Part shown: piece after piece, positions 42,408 through 52,492 of the stretch
How positions within the stretch are numbered: the stretch's first letter is position 1
Layout of the letters: every line of letters begins with the position of its first letter
Assembly (NCBI GenBank): GCA_933207985.1
Contig: OW240915.1
Coordinates: 119,530,150-119,594,149, forward strand
Length of the DNA: 64,000 bases
Source of the DNA: Pelobates cultripes
Lineage: Eukaryota; Chordata; Amphibia; Anura; Pelobatidae
Reading direction: 5' to 3'
Notes under the pieces: model-generated
What the model saw: the letters and a program-made list of their open reading frames with translations, nothing else
Database searches by the model: none
Told to the model about the DNA's origin: nothing
Program-made: the position numbers and the translations under genes

Positions 42408-42944
42408 CTGAACTTGATCTGTATATAATAAATCAAAATTGATCTGTATATAATGGTAGAGGTAATTAAGTTTACTGATGTATAGATACCTTGGGATTAA
42501 TATCCCCTCTTTTTCCTTTCTGTAATTCAACTTGTATACCATGTACATATATATGGATATACATTTGCACTAGTTAGTTTCACTATTTATATAATTATTT
42601 TTCATTATTATATATATATACCTTTTTGTTTTCTAGTTATTTCTATATTTCCAGCCTTTTTTGGAATGATTTTGATTTATACCCTTCTATTTAGTCTCTT
42701 TAATTATAAAACATATATGGGTTTGGTTGGAGAATGTGATTCTAGTCCAACCATTAATGTGGATTTATTTATTATTGTTTATTGTTTTTTGTTGTTTCAT
42801 TCCATCCCCTATAACTACTTTTTCACTCCCCCATATAGGACTTATAGGCTGATCGTTTTAGTAGCTACTTAATATAGATAGTTATTTTTTTCCTTATTAT
42901 ATTGAGCTACTTGTATAAAAGTGATTCACTTTGTGCCTAAGTAT

Positions 42945-43140
42945 CTTGCGCACGCGCGGCCACAAGGCTGCGGACATGCGCACCTTCTAGGTATACAGGA
43001 AGTCCTCGCGCACGCATGTCCGCCGGTGAGCGGACATGCGCGCTAATTACCTCCATTTTTCGGACATGCGCACCAACTTTGGAAACAAGATCTATTGGAC
43101 GCACATGCGCGAGTTTTCCCCTGACATGCGCAGTTACCCC
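42945..43140. promoter_or_regulatory. Cluster of NRF1-like motifs
   Basis: tgcgcacgcgcg at about 42948 fits the NRF1 consensus YGCGCAYGCGCR. Further acatgcgca-type half sites recur about six times up to 43130. This may be an internal promoter of the Penelope pseudo-LTR. Confidence 0.45.
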
Positions 43141-43267
43141 TGTTAACATGGATTAACATAGTGGCAGGCTTCAACAAATAACAGCAAGTAGGAGGTACGG
43201 GAAGACATTTAAATACTCCCGGGGGGGAATGTGCATGCGGTTTACTTCATCATTCTTTGATTGCCCT

Positions 43268-43306
43268 TGAAAAAGGCGGTTAGTCCGCCGAAACGTGCGT
43301 TGGGCT
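43268..43306 (+). ncRNA. Hammerhead-like ribozyme motif in Penelope 3' region
   Basis: Box I-like ttgaaaa, a perfect five-pair stem ggcgg/ccgcc with loop ttagt, box II gaaac and tail gtgcgttggg. Box I is degenerate, so activity is doubtful. Confidence 0.55.
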
Positions 43307-43787
43307 GCTTATGTTTTAACTTAGATTTACTTGATGTTTTTTTTTTTTTTTGGATACCAAGGTGTTACACCGATGTTTGAGCTACTTTGTTGCTCTGAAT
43401 ATTTGTTCTAATGATGATAGGGTTTAGTGAGCTATCTGTGGTTAGACATAACCTTTAAATATTGCTGTATTATATCTTTGATAGGTTATTCCCACTTTAT
43501 TTTTCATTCTCACCTATTTACCTTCTCTATCCTTTCGATTTCCATACCGAAGTGTTTACCCTGTGGGGTCTAGTGTATGACACTATTTACTATACATTGC
43601 TACATGTATCCTAATTACCACTCTGTTATGAGTGAGTTTGCTACATTGTATAAATACTGATACATGTGAGCCTAGCTATACTTTTACAGACATTAGGCCT
43701 TTTGTATCCATTTATTTTTTATATATTCTTGTTTGTTTTTCCAGTTTTCCTATTAAAGTTGTTTATTATTTTTCTTTTTGAGACGTC

Positions 43788-44200
43788 ATTTTGAGGTGGC
43801 TTGAAGGTGATCAGCCCGTTTTCCTTATATGCCATAGAAATAGCAGAAATTGACCAGGAACGGAGAGTGGAGACTGATGCAGCTTCACCTTTGCGAGAAC
43901 CCTATGAGATCATAAATAATTGAGAAGATCTTCTCCAATCAGCTGAATGCTCAATATATGTAGATAAACACATCCGAAGCTCTAGCGTGTGACACCTTGT
44001 ATCTTCAGGAGTAAATGGATTCTGAAAATAGGCGGGTAGGACATATTCCAGATTGAGATGGAAAGACGTAACGACCTTTGGGAGGAACACTTGTCTAGGA
44101 TGTAGAACAACCCTATCATCGAAGAAGGTAGTGTAAGGTACCGCGGCAGGCAGGCCTCGCTGAAACCAAAGCCAGTAACAACAGGGTCTTCTGGTAAATG
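43788..44200 (-). pseudogene. DIRS tyrosine recombinase, central part
   Basis: The minus-strand frame reads DDRVVLHPRQVFLPKVV, LEYVLPAYFQNPF, HTLELRMCLSTYIE and SRKGEAASVSTLRS, the middle of vertebrate DIRS recombinases. It ends near 43788 before the catalytic His-Arg-Tyr boxes, so the C-terminus is missing. A stop interrupts it near 43920. Confidence 0.7.
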
Positions 44201-44205
44201 ACCTG

Positions 44206-45099
44206 TGTAACGGCTACCCTGGTATGGTGAGGGTACCAGCCGTTGGGGACGTCCTTTTCTTCCCGGCAAGTCGCTGTGTAGTGATGGAGTCGCCTATTCC
44301 CTTCTGCTGGATCAGGAATGGAAGCCAAGTACAGCTCTGAAAAGAGCTAAGTGATTAAGCTGCATAGATTCCCCTTTCAAGAACGAGACGAGGCTACGTT
44401 TTGAAGGGTCAAGAAGAACTGAGGGTTTATTGACAGACACTCTCTTTTATGCGATTCTGCCCATGCAAGGGAGACACCTACATAATTAGCAGTATAACCA
44501 ATCAATACAATATACATTCTGTACATCCCCTCCCCTTAGATAACTAAATAACACAATTAAAAAAGGAACATATTTTCCCCAAAGTTCGGATGTACCCCAA
44601 ATACTTGGATCTATGGTACTAACATATTTAAAAATCAGCCCAATCGGTTCAGCCGTTCGGGAGATATGGGACTTAGAAGTTTTGACCGACCACACGGGCA
44701 CAGTAGCTGAAAACAGTTCCATGAATGCTGGCCCTGCAGTCGGTCTAAGATCGTGGGTAAAAACTCCCAAATGGCCGGCCATCCGTATGCCATCCTGGGT
44801 TCGCTGAAATCCCCATCTGTTGCTGATTCTTTCTACCGAACGCCTGGTCGTTCGGTAGTTTTGGAGAGGTTTTCCTGAAGGTATGGAGGTCTCAGCCGTG
44901 TTCGCCTATTTGAGTGTCCAATTTAAGTTCCAGACACTCGATGACAAACACCGCTGTTCGGGAGTTAAAATGGCCGCGAACACGTGGAAGTCCCGAAATG
45001 GCAGCTGGGCTTACAGCTCTCATAGCGTTCGTGCGGTCTTTCGACAAAAAGTGCCCATCAAGCAGGGAGGTAAATAAGTCTCAATTAACTGTCAGGGTG
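44206..45099 (-). mobile_element. LTR-like insertion in the DIRS recombinase
   Basis: The plus-strand start tgtaacggctaccc is the inverse of ccgttaca, the LTR end used by the Gmr1-like family here. On the minus strand a TATA-like ataaaag (about 44448) precedes an aataaa (44426-44431). The flanks acctg and gcctg form only an imperfect 5-bp TSD, and the other edge is uncertain by a few bases. Probably a solo LTR. Confidence 0.5.
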
Positions 45100-45179
45100 G
45101 CCTGTTAGAGGTAGGTAAGCATTCGCATGGAGAATGCTTGCAAAATACCGAACTGCCTTGTAATCCATAGGTCTTTTCC

Positions 45180-45580
45180 AGGCAAACTGTGCTTTTTGTT
45201 CCAACCTGCATATGAATTTCACTAATAGGCTCAAAGGACGGATCCATCAAAGCCTGTAGCACCAAAGACAGATTCCATGGAGCAGCGAATTTCTTAATAG
45301 GAGGTCTAATTCATAAAATGGCTTTGAAAAAACGAACAACCATAGGATGAATGGCCCATCAAATTCCGGAAAGAGCAGAAATAGGTGAACATTGCACTTT
45401 AAGAGTGTTAAGCTTAAGACTCTTCTCCAGTCCTGCTTGTAGAAATCCCAAAACTTGAGATGTGGTAGGAGTACCTAAATCCAGTACAGTATAATTATTC
45501 CATAAGGCAAACGTTTCCCAGATCTTATGATAAGTAGAGGAAGTGGAATTTTTCCTGGAACATAAAAGGATTGAGACCAT
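45180..45580 (-). pseudogene. DIRS tyrosine recombinase, N-terminal part
   Basis: The frame begins MVSILLCSRKNSTSSTYHKI, then SQVLGFLQAGLEKSLKLNTL and FEPISEIHM, matching the SAM-like N-terminal core of DIRS recombinases. Stops appear near 45358. It continues at 44200 beyond the LTR-like insertion. Confidence 0.72.
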
Positions 45581-45599
45581 CTGGTCTGATAAGCCATGT

Positions 45600-46690
45600 T
45601 CAATTAGGGATCACCTTTCAATAGCCATGCCTGAAGTCTGAACTTGTGAGATTCTGGATGAAATACCGGGCTTTTAGTCAGTAGATTCTCCCATGGTTCC
45701 CCCACTGCTAGCCATTTCAGAAGGGGAAACCAAGGGTGATGTAGCCAGAAGGGGATTACTGCTATCACCTTGCAACTTTCCCTGGAAATCTTCCTCAGAA
45801 CAGCATGAATAAGAGGAATGGGGGGGGGACGTAAGCCAGATGAAAAGACCATTTTATTGACAGGGCATCCTGAGCTATCGCCTTCGGAATCTCCTTGACA
45901 CAAAGCACTGAACCTGAGCATTCGGAGCTGTCGCCATGAGAACCACTTGGGGAAGACCTACCTCTGGACCAATTGCTGGAATACAGTCTTTGAAAGATGC
46001 CATTCTGTTGCCTCTATCTGGTGTCTGCTGAGAAAGTATGCTAAAACAAACAAACATTCTCCTTTCCTGGAAGATAGATCGCTCACAAGCTTCTACATGT
46101 AACTGGTCCCAGTTCATGATTGCAGTCACCTCTCTCATCAGTGAGACACCCCTGGTACCCCCTTGATGATTGATATAAGTGGCAGCTGCCTTGTTGTCCA
46201 CTCTCAATTTGATCCAGGAATTCCGGATAAGGTGTTGGAAGTGGAGGAGTGCCAGAAATGTTGCTCTCAGCTGTATGTTTGAAGGCAGATTCTGAATCCT
46301 TGGAGGTCATCTTGTTTGGAAGAATAATTCTACCAGATGCTCTCCCCATCCGTACTGACTGGCATCTGTTGTGATGACCACCCAATCTATTTCCTTCAAA
46401 GGAAAACCTCTGGAAATGTTTTCCCAAGATAGCCACCAAAGAAGCTTCTTTTTCAGTTTGTAAGGAATACGAATCAACCTTTCTCTTTCCCTTGAGCTGG
46501 TTCTGAAATTCTTTAGGAAATAATGTTGAAGTGGACGAAGATTCCACTGCACCCATCTGACAAGATCTATGGTTGAGGAAAATGTACCCATGAGCTTCAA
46601 AAATTCCCTCATGGGTGCTGAAGTTTTTTGATTGAAGCCCCTTATACGATCTTGCTGGACAATCTTCCTTTCATGTGCGAGAGACACTAT
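45600..46690 (-). pseudogene. DIRS RNase H and connector
   Basis: Minus-strand frames: an RT thumb-like part (MREFLKLMGTFSSTIDLVRW), the RNase H start WVVITTDASQYGWGEH, then LRVDNKAAATYINHQGGTR. The C-terminal IPFWLHHPWFPLLKWLAVGE is characteristic of DIRS. At least two frameshifts and one stop. Confidence 0.78.
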
Positions 46691-47160
46691 CGCTGTATTG
46701 GTATCGAAGTTCGCTCATAAGAATACCAGTTCTCTTGTAGGATCTAATTGACTCTTCTCATGGATGATGAGCCACCTGAACTGTGAGAGAGTCTCGAGGA
46801 CCAGATGTTGATGCTGAAGCATGATCTCGAAGTCTGGTGCAACTACTAAGATGTTGTTGAGGTAGTGAAAAACTGCAACATCTTTCCTTCTGAGAAGAGC
46901 AATAACAGTGACCAGAATCTTTGATAATGTCCTCGGGGCTGTACTTATCCTAAAGGGAAGAGCCTGAAAGTGGAAGTGGTCTTTCTTGACACAAAATCGG
47001 AGAAACGTCTGATGTTTGGCAGTGATAGGAACATGGAAATATGCATCCCTCAGATAGACACTGGAAGACTTAGAGTTCTGACCGCTCTTCTGGAGTGGAG
47101 TGCTGAGTGTATTTTATTCTGGGTCTATAGGTTTTGATTTCTCTATAACCACCTTGAACC
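46690..47160 (-). pseudogene. DIRS reverse transcriptase with YLNN active site
   Basis: The minus-strand frame has YLRDAYFHVPITAKHQTFLR, FQALPFRISTAPRTLSK and FHYLNNILVVAPD. The normal YLDD catalytic pair reads YLNN (codons at 46853-46858). Both changes are gac to aac within former CpG steps. Enzyme activity is therefore lost. Confidence 0.8.
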
Positions 47161-47229
47161 CTGTATGGTCGTTGATCATGTTGTGGTCTCTTTGGTCCCT
47201 GTCTTGGGGAAGCATGACCGGTTTGACTT

Positions 47230-47690
47230 TAGCTGCTTTTTAAATAGCCTCTTCCAGTGGTTTACCAAAAAGTACCTCACCCAAAAATGGCAGTGTACAC
47301 AAATTATTTTTGGAGAGGTCCGCTCCCAAGGATTGTAACCACAGCGCCCTTCTGGCAGTAATGGAGTGTGCCATGGTTTTAGAAAGCATTCTAATGAAAT
47401 CGGTGGAAAATTCCAATAGCCAGTCACTGGCAAGCTTGACATTGGGGATCTGATCTCCCATACATAATGCTGCTCCCTGCACGTAGATGGCGACATACTG
47501 CACCACGACCAGCAATGAAGACGCCGCACTACATGCAGACAGCCGATCAGCGATGGAGCTCCTCTCAGCCCACGAAATGCTACAGCACATCGGAGAAGTG
47601 AGAGCCCACCGCCTCTGTACGTTCTGCCCACTACTTTGCCGCCTCCTTTCCAGCTGTCTCCCCTGCAGCGATGGACTCTACAACCCAGCA
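47230..47690 (-). pseudogene. DIRS ORF1 (Gag-like) C-terminal part
   Basis: The minus-strand frame ends ARRALWLQSLGADLSKNNL followed by LPFLGEVLFGKPLEEAI, a block seen just before the RT in DIRS elements. Upstream it is Ala/Ser-rich and degenerate. A plus-strand frame at 47487-47696 is a shadow. Confidence 0.6.
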
Positions 47691-47696
47691 CGATAA

Positions 47697-47957
47697 AATG
47701 GCCGCTGCCTCGTGGTCGACATACGAACAACGACCACCCTGAATTTGTTTAATTGAGAAGTGTCTGCGGTTAACCACAACGTTCTAATTGGAATCAATAG
47801 GTTAACCAGCAGCACTCTTGGGTGGCCGTCCGTTCGGTAGGTTTGTTCGGGAAAAAACAGTCATTCGTATGGCTGGTCTATAGAAACAGCCATTTACACG
47901 AAAGGGGGCAGAAATAGACGAATCCACCACAATAGGCCGGCAGATGGTTCTGTCACA
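47697..47957 (-). repeat. Gypsy-2 3' LTR, truncated
   Basis: Only the first 261 bp (minus strand from TGTGACAGAACC) remain; they match 58949-59211. The purine tract aggagggagccg lies directly upstream on the minus strand. The rest is replaced by DIRS sequence. Confidence 0.85.
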
Positions 47958-48030
47958 CGGCTCCCTCCTTGTGGGACACTCCGGCAGACCCGACTTGACC
48001 CTGTGGCGGGTCAACTTGGGGATGACCGGA

Positions 48031-49430
48031 CTAGGAGGTGGTGGAGATGTCTGTTTGTCGGGATAACCCATCTGCATTCCCGTTCAGCTTACCGGGTCTG
48101 TAGCTGATGGTAAAATTGTAGGGCTGCAATGCCAAGCTCCATCTCAGTAGTCTCCCATTGTCTCCTGAGACCCGGTTAAACCAAACGAGTGGGTTATGAT
48201 CTGTCACCAGGGAAAACTCTTGCCCATCCAAATAGGGACTTAACTTTTTCAATGCCCAGACCAAGGCCAAGCACTCCTTCTCCACTGCCGCATAACTCAC
48301 TTCTCTGGGTAACAACTTTCTGCTGAGATATGCGACAGGGTGCTCTCCTCCATCTTCCCCGACTTGGCTCAGCACAGCCCCAAGTCCATACATGGAAGCA
48401 TCTCTTTGGACGAGAAAGCGTTTGTTAGGGACTGGGGCAGCCAAGACACATGAGCCTGTTTTAGTGCCTGGAACGCAGCTTCACAAGCCGGAGACCACAG
48501 GACCTGCTTAGGCAAGTTCGTCTTCGTCAGGTCTGTCAGGGGCTTAGCAATAGTGCTGTAGTCAGGGACAAAACGTCTGTAGTATCCTGCCGTCCCCAAA
48601 AAGGCCAATACCTGGGTCTTAGTGGTAGGTGTGGGCCAGTTAGCCACTGCCTCTACCTTGGCTGGCTCTGGTCTCTGGCTCCCATACCCCACTCTGTGAC
48701 CCAGGTACTGTACTTCAGCCATACCTAGATGGCACTTCTCTGCCTTCAATGTCAGGCCAGCGGCCCGAATTTTATCCAGCACTACCCCTGCATGTACCAG
48801 GTGTTCCTCCCAGGACCCACTGTAAATCGCAATGTCGTCCAAGTATGCACAGGCAAATTCTTGGAAGCCATCCAGGAGTCTATCCACCATCCTTTGGAAG
48901 GTAGCCGGTGCATTTTTCATCCCAAAAGGCATGACCTTAAATTGGTACAGGCCAAATGGGGTGACAAATGCCGACTTGGGGATAGCATCCTCAGCCAGCG
49001 GGATCTGCCAGTAGCCCTTACACAGGTCTATGGTGGTCAGATAGCGCCCCCTGGCAATACGATCCAGTAATTCGTCTACCCCGGGCATTGGGTAGGCGTC
49101 AGTGGTGGTCCGCTCGGTGAGCCGCCTGTAGTCCACACAGAACCAGGTGGTCCCATCTTTCTTGGGCACAAGGACTACAGGCGAAGCCCAAGGGCTGTCG
49201 GAGTGTTCGATGACCCCAAGCTGGGTCATCTCCTGTATCTCCTTCCGCATTCCTTCACGGACCGCTATAGGGATACGATAGGGGGGCTGTCGTAATGGGG
49301 TCTGTCCAGGGGTCTCTACCTTATGTACAGCTAGGGTGGTATAACCTGGTTCCTCGGAGAACGTCACTCTTCTGGGAAGGCTTAGGGATCCTATATAACC
49401 TGTCCCCCACCCACTCATACCGCTCCCCAT
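48031..49430 (-). pseudogene. Gypsy-2 RT-RNase H, frameshifted
   Basis: The minus-strand RT has SPWASPVVLVPKKDGTTWF, TTIDLCKGYWQIPL and CAYLDDIAIYSG (catalytic YLDD near 48830). The connector LAFLGTAGYYRRFVPDYS follows. A deletion near 48450 removes several codons and shifts the frame; the RNase H then reads DASMYGLGAVLSQ and FSLVTDHNPLVW, ending NADGLSRQTD. The sequence before the RT joins straight to the protease-distal linker, with the integrase absent. Confidence 0.88.
49375..49400 (-). other. Junction of the integrase deletion in Gypsy-2
   Basis: DRLYRIPKPSQK of the protease-integrase linker is followed within a few bases by the ttctcc..gaacc sequence that precedes the RT. In intact Gypsy-3 about 1.25 kb encoding integrase separates these. 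Both breakpoints carry agaag, indicating a microhomology deletion. Confidence 0.75.
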
Positions 49431-49535
49431 CTACTCCTTCCTCTCTCTGCCCTATCTCGGTATTTCTGGAGAGTCGTGTCCGCTCGGGTTCCCCTCCCAA
49501 ACTCCTCTGGGGAGTACCAGTCGGGGAAGAGGGTC

Positions 49536-49940
49536 TTACCTGGTCTCATCAGCAGGTGGGCCGGTTCCAGCAGCACGGGTCTGGGCACGAGTAGTCACTG
49601 GGTTAATGTCCGCAGGGCCCATCAGGGCATAGGCTGAAACCAACGGGGCCAAATCATTCCCAAGGAGGACATCAGCGGGCAAGTCTTTCATAACCCCCAC
49701 ATCCACGTGTCTAGCACCCACTCCCCAATCCAAATGTACCCGGGCAACAGGTAAACGAAACACGGCACCCCCTGCTACCCTCACCGCCACAGTGTCCCCA
49801 GTGTGCTGCCACTCCGAGACCAAGTTCTTTTGGAGCAGTGTCATAGTGGCTCCTGTGTCTCTCAACCCATTTACCACTCTGCCATTCAGCTTCACGGTTT
49901 GCCGATGTTGCTGGCGGTTGTCCTGATGAGCTGCTTGCAC
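49536..49940 (-). pseudogene. Gypsy-2 protease
   Basis: The minus-strand frame has VNGLRDTGATMTLLQKNLV (DTG active site) and LPADVLLGNDLAPL (the hydrophobic flap/alpha-helix block). It processes the Gag-Pol precursor. It is in frame with itself but separated from Gag by a stop and from the RT by the deletion junction. Confidence 0.82.
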
Positions 49941-50078
49941 TTGGTCGGCCTCGTGTAGAATGCCCCAGAACTCCTCTTGCTCAATACAGTGAGCTGCAGG
50001 TTGAGGTGGCCGCTGGTTCCCGTTGGCTGGTCTCCTCCACGACTGGGCCTGATTGGCGCTGTTCAGAGGGCATTCCAG

Positions 50079-51109
50079 TCACTTGTGCCCCAACTGTTTG
50101 CACCCAAAGCACCGGATTGGTTGCGAATAGTCCCTGGCATTGAACCGAGAGGGTTGCACATAGTTATTAGTTGGCGGTACGGCTGGGGTGCGGTGTACTG
50201 GGGGTTGGTATGCTGAAGGAGCTGGTGTTACTGCTGGTCGATACTCCAGTCTGGCAGGGACTTTGGCAGCTGTACTATCCAATTTGCGGGCGTCCGTGTA
50301 TTCGTCTGCCAGACGAGCAGCCTCGGGTAGGGTAGAGGATTTTCTATCTCTGACCCACTCCCGGACCCCAGCAGGTAGTCTATCAAAGCAGTGCTCCAGC
50401 AAGAACACTTGTAGCACTTCCTCCCCAGTTACCGCTTTGCATCCTGCCATCCAGTGAACTCTGCAGGCCCACTCCACATAAGAGTCACCAACCTGCTTGT
50501 TGGTTTCTCTAAAACGCCATCTGTAAGCTTCTGGGATCACCGCATACCTGGCTAGGAGTGCATCCTTCACAGCCCGGTAGCTGGTGATCTCCTCCTCTGG
50601 GATGGCCCGAAACGCTTCACTAGCCCGGCCGGATAATTTCCCAGAGAGGATGGTGACCCATTCATCTGCGGGTACCTGGTGTAGGGCACACTGCCTCTCG
50701 AAGTCCGCCAGGAACCCATCAATCTCTCCCTCTGTTTCCACAACATTTTTAAATGCAGCAAAGGGTACCTTTTTTCTAGCAAAATTATTATTGGGTACCT
50801 CTGCTGCTGTAGCTCCTCTTTCCCGGAGCGCCTGGCGTGCCATTACTGCTGCCTGCACACGCTCCACGATGTCAGCTGAGGGGTTGGGGCCAAAATGTGC
50901 CAGCCTTATTTGCACTGCCCGGTTAAATTGTATTTCCTCTGGTGTTAACTCCAAAATACTGGGCACATTAGCTATCTCCATTCCCGATGCTGCATCCATC
51001 TCCAGTAGTAAAGCAATAATATCTCTCTTTTTTAAATTGCTTGCTGACCTTCCTCGGCGTTACAATATATCCTTAAGTGTAGCACGCTAGGGTGGTATTC
51101 CTCGTACTG
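50079..51109 (-). pseudogene. Gypsy-2 Gag with SCAN-like capsid domain
   Basis: The minus-strand start ATG is at 51107-51109. A frame disruption lies near 51030, and the main frame runs 50999-50079. The capsid contains GEIDGFLADFERQCALHQV and SGRASEAFRAI. A SCAN-like helical segment follows (LEHCFDRLPAGVREWVRD, LPEAARLADEYTDAR). The zinc knuckle CFGCKQLGHK is interrupted by a stop at 50079. Confidence 0.82.
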
Positions 51110-51147
51110 CATGTCTTGTAGCTGACCTCCTGTGCTGTGGGATTCAT

Positions 51148-51163
51148 CCCACCGCTGCCACCA
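51148..51163 (-). promoter_or_regulatory. Gypsy-2 primer-binding site, tRNA-Leu type
   Basis: On the minus strand TGGTGGCAGCGGTGGG, two bases after the LTR. It is complementary to the 3' end of vertebrate tRNA-Leu (CCCACCGCTGCCA plus CCA), from memory of that tRNA. Confidence 0.65.
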
Positions 51164-51165
51164 AT

Positions 51166-51316
51166 TGTTAAGACACCCCCAGTGTCTTTAAATAAAGCCG
51201 CCGTTTAGTCGACCTTCCCCTGCTGCAGTACCAATAAGCTCCGTTCGCATAACCATAGTGCACGAACCAAACTCAGGGGAAGCGGCAACCTCCCGACCGG
51301 GATCAGTGAAAGGCTC
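51166..51316 (-). repeat. Gypsy-2 5' LTR, PBS-proximal piece
   Basis: Starts (plus strand) tgttaagacaccccc and ends with the 5-bp duplication ggctc (51312-51316) made by Gypsy-3 insertion. Continues at 58202. Confidence 0.85.
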
Positions 51317-52492
51317 TGTTACGGTACCTCCAGTAATAAATGCACAAACCGCCGTTTAGGGAATGCTCCCCGTTCGCAATAATGTAGGCTGGTAGCGTGT
51401 ATAGTAAAACCATGCGAACCGCCAGCTAGGGAACACTCCAAACTCCCGAACAGTACCTGTACGGCTATTTCCCTCCACGAGCTCCAAATCCACGAACTGC
51501 CAATATTAGCCGAACGCTAATATCTCCCAAGCGGCAAATAATTCCAATAAGCAGTCTCTAAGCGCCGGTACTAAAATCCCCCCAATAACGAGACCAAGCT
51601 CCGCTTTGAGGGTAAAACACGAACTGATTTACTGTGGGCTACCTGCCCGGTATTTATGCAGGTCTCCCACTTGGTGGACACTCCCCTAGGGGACCAAATG
51701 GGAGACTGAAATCACAGAAGGACATGGGGACATTTTGGACATACATCCCCACAATATTCCCAGCATGCATCACAGTTCCCTCCCCTCTGCTCGAGGGATA
51801 ATTGGGAAGTAACTCAATTATCTCCCCGAGCAGAGGCAATCGCCATTTTAAACACAAGTCACAAAAACACATGAAAATCCATAACTTCATAACTGCCGAA
51901 CATATTACATTCGTATTGCATATCCCCAGATAGCCTGGATCTGAGTGCACATTATTGGAGAATAGCGCTCAGATCCCATTCGCACAGTTCAATCGCCATG
52001 GAGTCAAAGTCTCTTTCAGTTCTTCGGTATGCGATTGACTCCATGGGACGGCTATCTGGGTTAAGTCCATTCGTGTGGTTGAATCTCCCGAACGGCTGGC
52101 ATTCGTATACTTTTGTCGATTGAGAAGGGGAGGTCGACGGCTTCAGCGGTGTTCGGCTGAAAAAGTGTCCGTTTTCAGATCCATGAAATAATCGTCGAAC
52201 ACCGCTGGTCGTTCGCATGGACAAAATGGCCGCCGCCTCGTGGTCGACATACGAACGACGACCACCCGGCATTCGGTTTTAATTGAGAAGTGTCTGTGGT
52301 TAACCGCAACGTTCTAATTGGGATCAATAGGTTAACCAGCAGCACACTTCTCTTCTGGGTGGCCGTCCGTTCGGTAGTTTCGTTCGACAAAACCGACATT
52401 CCCTTGAATAAAGCATACGAATGGGGAAATTCATGTAACCGGCAAAACAGGCGAACAAAGCATTTGTAATCCAGACAGATGGGTCTGTCACA
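51317..52492 (-). repeat. Gypsy-3 3' LTR
   Basis: Plus strand TGTTACGG to TGTCACA. Preceded on the minus strand by the purine tract aaggggggagccg (52493-52505). Confidence 0.95.

Larger units (their letters stand above)
38534..42634. repeat. Tandem duplication, copy 2
   Basis: About 4.1 kb in the same order as copy 1: minisatellite, GC-rich module, second minisatellite, hammerhead-like motif and Penelope 3' half. It lacks both the solo LTR and the L1. Small differences include a 17-bp tandem duplication of tttttcctttgcccc type near 42300-42325. Confidence 0.92.
42408..43787 (+). other. Penelope 3' untranslated region and pseudo-LTR
   Basis: AT-rich sequence, a CpG-rich block (42945-43140), a hammerhead-like motif and an AT-rich tail ending next to the DIRS remnant. 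Beyond 42634 it is present only here, because copy 1 was cut by the duplication junction. Confidence 0.7.
43788..47696 (-). mobile_element. DIRS-type retrotransposon, decayed
   Basis: Minus-strand order: Gag C-terminus (47230-47690), RT (46690-47160), RNase H (45600-46690) and tyrosine recombinase (45180-45580 and 43788-44200). An LTR-like insertion splits the recombinase. The left edge abuts the Penelope tail and the right edge abuts a truncated Gypsy LTR, so terminal repeats are lost. Many stops and frameshifts. Confidence 0.85.
47697..51316 (-). mobile_element. Gmr1-like Gypsy element, older copy (Gypsy-2)
   Basis: Minus strand. A truncated 3' LTR (47697-47957), RNase H and RT (48031-49430), protease (49536-49940), Gag (50079-51109), PBS (51148-51163) and the proximal 151 bp of the 5' LTR (51166-51316). 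The rest of that LTR is at 58202-59211, beyond the nested Gypsy-3. The integrase is deleted. No TSD survives because the 3' LTR is cut. Confidence 0.88.

Noticed and set aside
44206..45099. Firm solo LTR with a perfect TSD
   Set aside because: Flanks acctg and gcctg do not match exactly and the TG/CA edge on the right is unclear, so only an LTR-like call is given.
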